Origin: Micromonospora sp. DSM 45708
Lineage (GTDB): Bacteria; Actinomycetota; Actinomycetes; Mycobacteriales; Micromonosporaceae
Length of the DNA: 64,000 nucleotides
NCBI RefSeq assembly: GCF_039566955.1
Contig: NZ_CP154796.1
Span: 3,844,001 to 3,908,000 of the forward strand
Reading direction: 5' to 3'
A program made the translations under genes and the position numbers. A model generated the notes under the pieces. It was not told the DNA's origin and did not search any database. It was given only the letters and a program-made list of their open reading frames with translations. Numbering within the stretch: position 1 is the stretch's first letter; every line of letters begins with the position of its first letter. Below are positions 41,701-53,700 of this stretch, piece after piece.

Positions 41701-44700
41701 GCCCTGCCGGGAAAACTCCACGAACGCTCCCGGGGTGGCCATCACCGTCACACCGCCGGCCAGGGCCATCGAGCACTCACCCGAGCGCAACGCCTGCGCC
41801 GCCAGATGCACCGCGACCGCTGATGACGAACACGCCGTGTCCACCGACACGGCCGGGCCTTCCAGGCCCAGGGTGTACGCCACCCGCCCGGACATGACAC
41901 TGGCAGCGTTGCCGGTCAGGAGGTGCCCCTCGCTGCCGGCCTGCGCGTCGCCGATCATCGAGATGTAGTCCTGGCCGCTGGTGCCGACATACACGCCGGT
42001 GTCCGAGCCGCGTAGCCCGGACGGGTCGATCCCGGCCCGCTCCAGCGCCTCCCAGGAAACCTCCAGCAGCAGGCGCTGCTGCGGATCCATCGCCACGGCC
42101 TCCCGCGGACTGATCCCGAAGAACCCCGCGTCGAACATCGCGGCCCCGGAAAGGAAGGTTCCGTACCGGGTCCCCGACCGCTGCCGATCGGGGTCGTACA
42201 ACGCCGTCAGATCCCAACCCCGATCCGCGGGGAATCCCTCCACCGCGTCAACGCCCTCGACCAACAACCGCCAGAACCCGTCCGGGTCATCAACCCCACC
42301 CGGATACCGACACCCCATCCCCACAATCGCCACCGGCTCATCGACACCCGCACCGACCACCACCGGCGCGACGACGTCGGTCTGCTCACCGAGCAGTTCC
42401 GTCAGCAGGTAACCGGCCAACACCTGCGGTGTCGGATGGTCGAAGACCAGCGTGGCCGGCAACGACAGCCCAGTCGCGGCAGCCAGCCGGTTACGCAACT
42501 CCACCGCGGTCAACGAGTCGAACCCGAGCTCACGGAACGCGCTGCCCGAATCAATCGTCGTGGAGTCGGGATGGCCGAGCACGACCGCAGCTTGTGCGCG
42601 TACCAGTTCCAGGACCGTCCGTTCGCGTTCCTCGACTCCCATAGCCGCCAACCTGGCGGCCAGATCCACCCGCGCATCGGCGGTGGTCGCGGCCCTGCGG
42701 GTCGAGCCGCCGGCCAACACCTGCCACAACGGCGGCACACCACCGGCGGCGGTACGACGTAGCGCGGGCAGGTCCACCCGGATCGGCACCAACTGCGGCT
42801 GGTGGGTACGTATCGCCGCGTCGAACAGTCCCAGGCCCTGCTCGGAGGACAGGGGAAGGATGCCGCTGCGTCGCATCCGGTCCAGGTCGGCCTCGTCGAG
42901 ATGCCCGGTCATCGCCGACTGCTGGGCCCACAGCCCCCACGCCAGCGAGTGCCCGACCAGGCCGGCGGCCTGTCGTCGTAGTGCCAGGGCGTCCAAGACG
43001 GCGTTGGCCGCGGCGTAGTTGCCCTGCCCCGGTGACCCGAGCGTGGCCGCCGCCGACGAATACACCACGAACAACCCGAGATCCATGTCCCGGGTCAGCT
43101 CATGCAGCCACCACGCCGCATCCGCCTTCGCCCGCAACACCGTCTCCAGCCGCCGCGGCGTCAACGCCTCGACCACCCCGTCATCGAGGACTCCGGCGGT
43201 GTGCACCACCCCGACCACCGGATGCCCGGCCGGCACCGCCGCCAGTACCTCGGCCAGGGCGTTGCGGTCAGCGACGTCACACGCCACCACCCGCACCCGC
43301 GCACCCAGCTCCGTCAGGTCACCGACCAGCTCCGCCGCTCCGGCCGCGGCCGGGCCCCGCCGGGACACCAACAACAGATGCCTGACCCCATGCGTGGTGA
43401 CCAGATGCCGGGCCACCAATCCACCCAACACACCGGTCCCACCGGTGATCACCACCGTGCCACGCGGGTCCAGCCCGGCCGGTAGCCGCAGCACGACCTT
43501 GCCCACGTGGCGGGCCGCCTGCAGATAACGCAGGGCCTGCACGGCGTGGGCTGCCTCGAACACGCTCACCGGCAGTGGCTGCAGGACCTCCGCGGTGAAC
43601 ATGTCCAGGATCTCGGCCAGCATCTGCCCGATCCGGTCACCACCGGCCTCGGACAGGTCGAACGCCTGATACACCACCCCGGGACGATCCGCAGCAACCC
43701 GGGCCGAATCCCGCACGTCGGTCTTACCCATCTCCACGAACCGGCCACCACGGGGCAGCAGGTCCAACGACGCGTCCACGAACTCCCCGGCCAGCGCGTT
43801 GAGGACCACATCCACACCCTCCCCACCGGTCACGGTCAGGAAGCTGTCGCGGAAGCCCAGATCACGGGACGAAGCCAGGTGGACATCGTCCACACCCATC
43901 CCGCGCAGGGTGTCCCACTTACCGGCGCTCGCGGTGGCGTACACCTGCAATCCCCAGGCATGGGCCAGTTGCACCGCGGCCATACCCACCCCACCAGCCG
44001 CAGCATGAATCAAAATCCGCTGCCCCGCCCGCACACCCGCCAGATCCCGCAACGCGTAAAACGCGGTCAGAAACACAATCGGCACCGACGCCGCCCGAGT
44101 AAAAGACCAGCCCCGCGGGACCCGGGCCAGGAGACGATGATCGGTGACCGCCACCGGCCCCAACGCACCGTTGAACATCCCGAACACCCGATCCCCGACC
44201 ACCATCCCCGTCACGTCCGGGCCGGTCTCGAGCACCACACCGGCCGCCTCACTACCCATCACCGCAGCCGGATCCGGATACATACCCAACCCGACCAACA
44301 CATCCCGGAAGTTCAACCCCGCCGCCCGCACCGCAACCCGCACCTGACCAACCGCCAACGGCGCCACCACCTCCGGACAATCCACCACCGCCAGATTGTC
44401 CAAACTGCCCGGCTCCGACACATCCAGACGCCACGACAACCCATCAGAGCCAGGCAGGACCAAACGGCCACTACCGGCCCGGACCAACCGCCGCACATAC
44501 AGCCCGCCAGCGCGTACCGCGATCTCCGGCTCGCCGCTGTCGACTACCGCCGTCAGGATCCTGCCCAGGTCGTTGCAGGGGTCGGTGTCGTCGTCGAGGT
44601 CGAGCAGGATGAATCGGTTAGGGTGTTCGGACTGCGCGGAACGGACCAGGCCCCACACCGCAGCCGCGGCCAGGTCACTGCCGTCGGTGGCGCCGCGGGT

Positions 44701-47700
44701 GAGCACCACCAGGCGGGAACCCTCCGTGGCCGGATCGGCCAGCCAGTCCTGGACCCAGCCCAACACCAACGTGCTCGCCGCATGCGTGGCCTCGACAACG
44801 CCCACAGCATCGTCTGGAGTTGGTAGCTCGGCCACCACCACCGTGGGCAGCTCACCATCAACCTGCCCATGCCATCCCCAGACCGGTTCGACAGCCGCCG
44901 CCGTGGTGTCAGGTTCCGCGTCCGGCAGCGGCACCCACTCCACCGCGAACAGCGACTGCGCCGCATCCGGCACCCCGACGGCCAACTGGTCGGTGGTCAC
45001 CGGCCGCAACACGAGCGAGTCCGCGGTCAGGACCGGCTGGCCGGCGGTGTCGAACACCGCCACCGCGATACCACCGCCGTCGGCGGCCGGTGTCAGCCGG
45101 ACCCGCAGCGTGCTCGCCCCGGTCGCATGCAGCCGCACCCCACTCCACGCGAACGGCAACACCGCCCCGCCATCGTCGTCGCCGAGCAGCCCGGTCAACC
45201 CGATCGGGTGCAACGCCGCGTCCAGCACCGCCGGATGCAACCCGAACCCGCCGGTCTCGACGTGCTCGGGCAGTGTCACCTCGGCGTACACATCCCGCTC
45301 GGAACGCCACACCGCCCGCAGGCCTTGGAACACCGGCCCGTACACGTACCCGCCGTCGGCCAACCGTTCATACAACCCGTCTACAGCCACCGGTCGCGCG
45401 TCGGCCGGCGGCCACTGCCCCAACCCCGCCGCAACCCGACCCGTCTGCGGGCTCAACACACCCGTGGCATGCCGAACCCACGAACCCCCCACACCCTCCG
45501 CGCCCTCCGGTCGGGAGTACACGTTGACCGGCCGTCGACCATCCTGGCCGGGATCACCGACCCACACCTGCACCTGCACCCCGCCCTGCTCCGGCAGCAC
45601 CAACGGGGTCTGCAGCGTCAACTCCTGCACCAAGCCACAACCGACCTGGTCGCCGGCGTACATCACCAACTCCACATAAGCCGTGCCCGCCAACAACACC
45701 GAACCCAACACCACATGATCGGCCAACCACGGCTGCACCGACAGCGACAACCGGCCGGTCAACACCACCCCGTCCCCATCAGCCAACGACACCGCCGCCC
45801 GCAACAACGGATGATCAACCGAACCCAGCCCCAACACCCGAACATCGCCCACACCAGCCGCCACGGTCTGCGGCCAGAACCGCTGATGCTGGAACGGGTA
45901 GGTAGGCAGTTCCAGAGCCCGCCGACCGGCACTCGTGCCGAGCAGTCTCGGCCAGTCCACGGTCCCGCCGTTTACGTGGACACCGGCGACCGCGGTCAGT
46001 AGTGTCTCCGGCTCGTCCCGCTCAGCGCGCAACGCCGGTAGCCACACACCTGCATCGGGGGTTTCGGCCATCGAGGTCAGCGTGCCGTCCGGGCCCAGTT
46101 CGAGGAAGACACCCACGCCCTGCTCACGCAGCGCCGTCACCGCGTCGTGGTAGCGCACCGTCTGGCGGACGTGCGCCAGCCAGTATGCGGGATCGGTCAC
46201 GTCCGCGTCGGGGGTGCCGGAGATTACCGGGATGGTCGGCTCTCGCCAGGTCACCTCGGTCAACACGTGGGCGAAGTCGGCCAGCATCGGCTCCATCAAC
46301 GGGGAGTGGAACGCGTGACTGACCTTCAACTGCCGGGCTTTGCCGCCGGCGTCTCGCCACTGCCGCGCCAGGTCCAGGACCAGGTTCTGGTCGCCGGAGA
46401 TCACCGTCGAGTGGGGCCCGTTGACCGCCGCCACCCCGACCAGGTCGGTGTGCCCGGCGATCAACTCCTGAGCTTCAGCGTCGGTGGCGGTCAACGCGAC
46501 CATGGCGCCACCAGCGGGTAGCGCCTGCATCAGGCGGCCCCGGGCGGCCACCACCGCCACCGCATCAGCCAGATCCCACACCCCGGCCACACACGCCGCA
46601 CTCAACTCACCAATCGAATGCCCCGCCAGACACTGCGGCACCACCCCCCACGAGGCGACCAACCGGAACAACGCCACCTGCACCGCGAACAACCCCGCCT
46701 GGGCATACACCGTCTGATCCAACAGCTGCGCCTCGCCCGCAACCACCTCCCGCAACGACCGCTCAAGATGGCGGTCGAAGGACGCACAGACCTCATCGAA
46801 CGCCTCCGCGAACACCGGATACGCCTCATACAGGCCCAGACCCATCCCAACCCGCTGGCTACCCTGCCCGGAAAACACCACCGCCAACCGGCCCGACCCA
46901 GCGATCCCGGCAACCACCCCCGGCGCCTCGACACCGGAGGCCAGCGCCTGCAACCCGTCAACCAACGCCGACCGGTGCTGGCCGAGCACCACACCCCGGT
47001 AGGGGAACCCGGTCGCCCGGCTGTCCACCAACGCCCGCCCCACCACCACCGGCCCCACCTCGGGCCGATCCGCCACGAACCCGGCCAACCGCTGCGCCTG
47101 CGCCCGCAACGCCACCTCAGACTTGGCCGACAGCAGCCACGGCACCATCCCACCCGACAGCGGGACCGCCGGCGACTGTTGGCCCAGGTCGGCCGATGTG
47201 TCCTGCGGCGGTTCGAACGGTTCGGCGTCTTCCGGGATCTCAAGCTGTTCGGGCTCTTCGAGGATGAGGTGGGCGTTGGTGCCGCTGATCCCGAACGACG
47301 ACACCCCGGCCCGCCGTGGCCGGCCGCTGTCCGCCCATGGTGTGGCCTCGGTCAGCAGCTGCACCGAGCCGGCCGACCAGTCCACGTGTGACGACGGGGC
47401 GTCTACATGCAGCGTCTTGGGCATCAGGCCGTGCCGCATGGCGAGGACCATCTTGATGATTGCGGCGACGCCCGCGGCTGCCTGGGTGTGGCCGATGTTC
47501 GACTTCACCGACCCCAACCGCAACGGCTGCCCCGCGGGCCGGTCCTGGCCGTACGCGGCGATCAGCGCCTGCGCCTCGATCGGGTCACCCAGCGTGGTAC
47601 CCGTGCCATGCGCCTCCACCACGTCGACCTCGCCGGGCATCAGCCGCGCATTCGCCAGAGCCTGACGGATCACCCGCTGCTGCGACGGACCGTTCGGAGC

Positions 47701-50700
47701 ACTCAACCCGTTCGACGCGCCGTCCTGGTTCACCGCGCTGCCCCGCACCACCGCCAACACCTGATGCCCCCGCCGACGGGCATCCGACAACCGCTCCAAC
47801 ACCAGGATTCCGACGCCCTCACCCCAGCCTGTGCCGTCAGCCGCGTCCGCGAACGGTTTGCACCGCCCGTCGGCGGCCAACCCGCCCTGCCGGGAAAACT
47901 CCACGAACGCTCCCGGGGTGGCCATCACCGTCACACCGCCGGCCAGGGCCATCGAACACTCACCCGACCGCAACGCCTGCGCCGCCAAATGCACCGCGAC
48001 CAGCGACGACGAACACGCCGTGTCCACCGACACCGCCGGGCCCTCCAGACCCAGGGTGTACGCCACCCGCCCCGACATGACACTCGCCGCGTTACCGGTA
48101 AGGAGATGCCCCTCGCTACCGGTCTGCGCGTCGCCGATCATGGAGATGTAGTCCTGGCCGTTCGTGCCCACATACACGCCGGTGTCCGAGCCGCGCAGGC
48201 CAGACGGGTCGATCCCGGCCCGCTCCAATGCCTCCCAGGAGACCTCCAAGAGCAGTCGCTGCTGCGGATCCATCGCCACAGCCTCCCGCGGACTGATCCC
48301 GAAGAACCCCGCATCGAACAACGCCGCACCAGCCAGGAATCCACCCTCCCGGACGTAACTGGTTCCCGACCGAGCTGGATCCGGGTCATACCCCGCATCC
48401 CAACCCCGATCCGTGGGGAACCCACCCACCGCGTCGACGCCCTCGACCAGCAACCGCCAGAACCCGTCCGGGTCGTCCACTCCACCCGGGTATCGACACC
48501 CGATCCCCACAATCGCCACCGGTTCGTCGATATCCGCGCGGGCCGCTACTGGCGTGGCGGCTGCGGCAGTGTTGTTGCCCAGCAGGAGGTCCGTCAGATG
48601 GTCGGTCAACACTTCTGGGGTGGGGTAGTCGAGGACCAGTGTGGTTGGCAGCGGCAGTCTGGTCGCGGCGGCCAGTCGGTTGCGTAGTTCTACGGCGGTC
48701 AGGGAGTCGAAGCCGAGTTCGCGGAATGCCCGATCAGGTGGGATCGCCTGGGCGTTGTCGTGGCCAAGGGCTGTAGCGGCGTGGGTGCGTACCAGTTCGA
48801 GGATCTTCTGCTGGCGTTGCGGGCCGGCCAACGCCCGCAACTCGGCGGCCAGTGCTGAATCGTCGGATGGCCCGGGTTCAGCGTCGGCGACAGCGGCTTG
48901 TGCCTCGGGCAGGCCAGCCAGTAGCGCACTCGGGCGGGCGGAAGTGAACGCCTGGGTGAACTGGGCCCAGTCCACGTCAGCGACCGCGAGGAAGCCTTCA
49001 CCCTGACCGACCGCCTCCACCAAGGCCTGCACCGCCCGCTGCGGATCCATACCGCGCACCCCACGCCGGTGCAACTGCCCGGTGTCGGCCTGCCCGGCCA
49101 TTCCCTCACCGGCCCACAAACCCCACGCCACACTCGTCACCGACCGCCCCGCGGCACGCTGCTGGGCGGCGTACGCGTCCAGGAACGCGTTAGCCGCCGC
49201 GTACACCCCCTGCCCACCACCACCCCACACACCAGCGTTCGAGGAAAACAACACCATCGCGTCCAACGGACGCTCAGACCCCTCGACCAACAACTCGTGC
49301 AAGTTACGGGTACCCGCAACCTTCGCCGCCAAAATGTGCTCCGCCACCTGCGCATCGGTGTCGTCGATGGACGCGAGCTGACCCACCCCGGCCGCGTGGA
49401 CCACCGCATCAACCGGCCCCACCCCGGACAGGACCGCGGCCAACCCGTCACGATCCGCCACATCACAACCCCGCACACTCACCCGGACCCGGCCATCAGC
49501 GCCCAACTCACCGACCAACTCGGCCACACCCGGCCCGTCCATACCCCGACGAGACACCAACACCACATGCTCCGCACCGTGCCCGGCCACCCAACGAGCC
49601 ACATGCGCACCCAACCCACCGGTACCACCAGTGACCAGCACCGTGCCCCGAGGCTGCCACACCCGCGGCGACTCCACCGCCCCGGCACGCACCAACCTGC
49701 GCCCATACACACCACTCGCACGCACCGCGACCTGATCCTGACCACCCCACCCGGCCAACACCGCGACACACCGACGCGCCACCGCCGCCGCGTCCCGCGA
49801 CGCCTCAGGCCAGAGCGCAGGCAGATCCACCAGACCACCCCACAGGCGCGGATACTCCAACGCCGCGACCACACCCAAACCCCACGCTAGAGCCTGCACC
49901 GGATCAACAGGAGCATCGAACCGACCCGTACCCACCGCGCCTCGGGTAAGGACCCACACCCGCCCCGCGTCGCTACCCGTGTCGGTGTCGTGCAGGCCTT
50001 GCAGCAGCGCCAATAGCTCCTGCACCGGCGCCCCGCCGGGTAGGAACACCACCCCACCCCACCCGGCCCCGTCCAGCCCGGCCACCACCGCCCGCAACGC
50101 CGTAGCCGCCCCCACCCGGGTGCCGTCAACAGCTACCCGCACCACCCGCGCACCATGCCCGACCAGGATCTGCTCGACCCGCCCGACCCACCCCGACCCG
50201 ACCTCATCAGCCACCAGATCCGCGCCATACACCACAAGCCAGCTACCATTCAGCGCTGCTTCAGGACCACCGGTCAACGGCTCCCACACAACCCGATACC
50301 GCCACGCGTCAATCAGCCGCCGGTCCTCACGAGCCCGCTGCCACGCCGCCAACCCCGGCAAAACCGTAGCCACACCCTGCTCATCCACCCCCCACGCAGA
50401 AGCCAAAGCCCCCACATCACCCCGCTGCACCACCCGCCAAAACTCCGCATCAAACCCACCATCCCCACCCCGCACCGACACATCCCGCACCGCCGGCCAG
50501 AACCGCTGATGCTCAAACGGATAGGTCGGCAACTCAGCCCGCAGCGCGATGGCCCCGCCCACCGCCACGCCCGTGGCCTCGGCCGGACCGGCACTCGTGC
50601 CGAGTAGTGTCTGCCAGTTCACCGTCGCGCCGTGCACGTGGATACCGGCGATAGCGGTCAGTAGTGTCTGCCGCTCATCGCGTTCGGCGCGCATCGCTGG

Positions 50701-53700
50701 CAGCCACACGCCTGTGTCAGGGGTGTCGGTGTCGGCCATTGAGGTCAGCGTGCCGTCCGGGCCGAGTTCGAGGAAGACATCCACGCCTTGCTCACGCAGG
50801 GCGTTCACCGCGTCGTGGTACCGCACCGTCTGGCGGGTGTGTGTCAGCCAGTACTCGGGTTGGGTCACGTCTGCGTCGGGGGTGCCGGAGACCACCGGGA
50901 TGGTCGGCTCTCGCCAGACCACCTCGGCCAACACGTGGGCGAACTCGGCCAACATCGGCTCCATCAACGGGGAATGGAACGCGTGACTGACCTTAAGTCG
51001 CCGGGCTTTGCCGCCCCGGTCTCGCCACTGCCGCGCCAGGTCCAGGACCAGATCCTGGTCGCCGGAGATGACTGTGGAGTGGGGCCCGTTGACCGCCGCC
51101 ACCCCGACCAGGTCGGTGTGCCCGGCGATCAACTCCTGCGCTTCAGCATCACTGGCGGTCAACGCCACCATGGCACCACCAGCGGGTAGCGCCTGCATCA
51201 GGCGGCCCCGGGCGGCTACCACCGCTACCGCATCGGTCAGATCCCACACCCCGGCCACATACGCCGCGCTCAACTCACCGATCGAGTGCCCCGCCAGACA
51301 CTGCGGGGCCACCCCCCACGAGCCGATCAGCCGGTACAAGGCCACCTGTACCGCGAACAGCCCTGCCTGGGTGTACATCGTCTGGTCCAGTAGCTGCGGC
51401 TCGCCCGCGACCACGTCCCGCAACGACCGCTCGAGATGCTGGTCGAAGGACGCGCAGACCTCATCGAACGCCTCCGCGAACACCGGATACGCCTCATACA
51501 AGCCCCGACCCATCCCGACCCGCTGACTCCCCTGCCCGGAAAACACCACCGCCAACCGACCAGACCCCGCAACCCCGGTCACCACCCCCGACGCCTGACC
51601 ACCGGAGGCCAGCGCCCGCAGCCCGTCCACCAACACCGACCGCTGCTGGCCGAGGACCACCGCCCGGTGCGTGAACACCGACCGAGCCGCCAACCCACGC
51701 CCCACCGCGACCGGCTCCACCTCGGGCCGATCCGCCACGAACCCGGCCAACCGCTGCGCCTGCGCCCGCAACGCCACCTCAGACTTAGCCGACAACAACC
51801 ACGGCACCACCCCACCCGGCAGCGGGACCGCCGGCGACTCCTGACCCGAGCCCGCCGGGTCAGCCAGTGCGTCCTGCGGCGACTCGAACGGTTCGGCCTC
51901 TTCCAGGATCTCGAGCGGTTCGGACTCTTCGAGGATGAGGTGGGCGTTGGTGCCGCTGATCCCGAACGACGACACCCCAGCCCGTCGCGGCCGGCCGTTA
52001 CCCGGCCACGGTGCGGCCTCGGTCAGCAGCCGCACCGACCCCGCCGACCAGTCCACATGCGTGGACGGGGTGCCCACGTGCAGCGTCCTGGGCATCAAGC
52101 CGTGCCGCATGGCGAGGACCATCTTGATGATCCCGGCGACACCCGCGGCTGCCTGGGTGTGGCCGATGTTCGACTTCACCGACCCCAACCGCAACGGCTG
52201 CCCCGCCGGCCGGTCCTGGCCGTAAGCGGCGATCAGCGCCTGCGCCTCGATCGGGTCACCCAGCGTCGTGCCCGTGCCGTGCGCTTCCACCACATCCACC
52301 TCGCCCGGCGACAACCGCGCATTCGCCAGAGCCTGACGGATCACCCGCTGCTGCGACGGACCATTCGGCGCACTCAACCCGTTCGACGCACCATCCTGGT
52401 TCACCGCGCTGCCCCGCACCACCGCCAACACCTGATGCCCCCGCCGACGAGCATCCGACAACCGCTCCAACACCAGGATTCCGACGCCTTCACCCCAGCC
52501 TGTGCCGTCAGCGGCGTCCGCGAACGGTTTGCACCGCCCGTCGGCGGCCAACCCGCCCTGCCGGGAAAACTCCACGAACGCTCCCGGGGTGGCCATCACC
52601 GTCACACCGCCGGCCAGGGCCATCGAGCACTCACCCGAGCGCAACGCCTGCGCCGCCAAATGCACCGCGACCAACGACGACGAACACGCCGTGTCCACCG
52701 ACACCGCCGGGCCCTCCAGACCCAGGGTGTACGCCACCCGCCCTGATGCCACGCTTGCGCTGGTCCCGGTCAGCGTGTATCCCTCGGTCTCGGCCGGGCT
52801 TGCCGCCAACTGCATGGCGTAGTCGTGATACATGAGGCCGACGTACACGCCGGTGTCCGAACCGCGTAGCCCGGACGGGTCGATCCCGGCCCGCTCCAAC
52901 GCCTCCCAGGAAACCTCCAGCAGCAGTCGCTGCTGCGGATCCATCGCCATGGCCTCCCGCGGACTGATCCCGAAGAACCCCGCGTCGAACATCCCGGCCT
53001 CGGGAAGGAATGTTCCGTACCGGGTCTCCGACCGCTGCCGGCCGGGGCCGTCCAGCGCCGTCAGATCCCAACCTCGGTCCGTGGGGAACTCGCCCACCGC
53101 GTCAACACCCTCGACCAGCAGCTGCCAGAACCCGTCCGGGTCACCGGCCCCGCCCGGGTACCGGCATCCCATTCCCACGATCGCTACCGGCTCGTCGAGC
53201 TCAGTGGCTGCGGCAACCGGTTCGGTTGCTGGTTCAGACAGCCCGTCCAACCGGCGCTGCAGGTATTCCCGCAGCGCCACGGGCGTGGGGTAGTTGAACA
53301 GCAGGGTGGTCGGCAGCCGCAGCCCCGTCACCGCGGTGAGTCGGTCACGCATCTTGAGGGTGGCGTACGAGTCGAAGCCCTGTTCCCTGAAGCTCCGGTC
53401 AGCGTCGACGTCCTGCGGCCCGGCATGACCAAGCACGGCGGCCGCATGGGTACGGATCAGGTCCAGCAGGTGCCACCCGCCGCCGGCTGCCGGCTCACTT
53501 CTCACACCGGCTTCACCAGGCCGCTCCCGCCTCGCGGAGCGTTCGGTTTCGGCAAGGTCGAGCCCGGCCGCGTTGACCTCGTTGTCGTGCCGCTCGACCG
53601 TGTCCTGGGACTGGTCGATCGGGGCGACACCGCGGCCAGCGGGCTCAGCCAGCGTGTCCGGGAGCCAGTGGCGCTGACGCTGGAACGGGTACGTCGGCAG

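Larger units (their letters stand above)
36170..42345 (-). other. PKS module 3: KS-AT(methylmalonyl)-DH-ER-KR-ACP
   Basis: KS about 42345-41075 reads [11 protein letters not shown] (the residue after CSSS is Ala; the other extender KS domains have Leu). AT about 40960-39780 with GHSQGE and YASH. DH about 39640-38890 with His. ER about 38215-37230 with LGMYPDP, Tyr codon 38050-38052. KR about 37225-36520, B1 type. ACP about 36400-36170 with GFDSL. The linker before the ER carries a 12-bp tandem repeat. Predicted outcome is a saturated unit with a 2S methyl. Confidence 0.92.
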
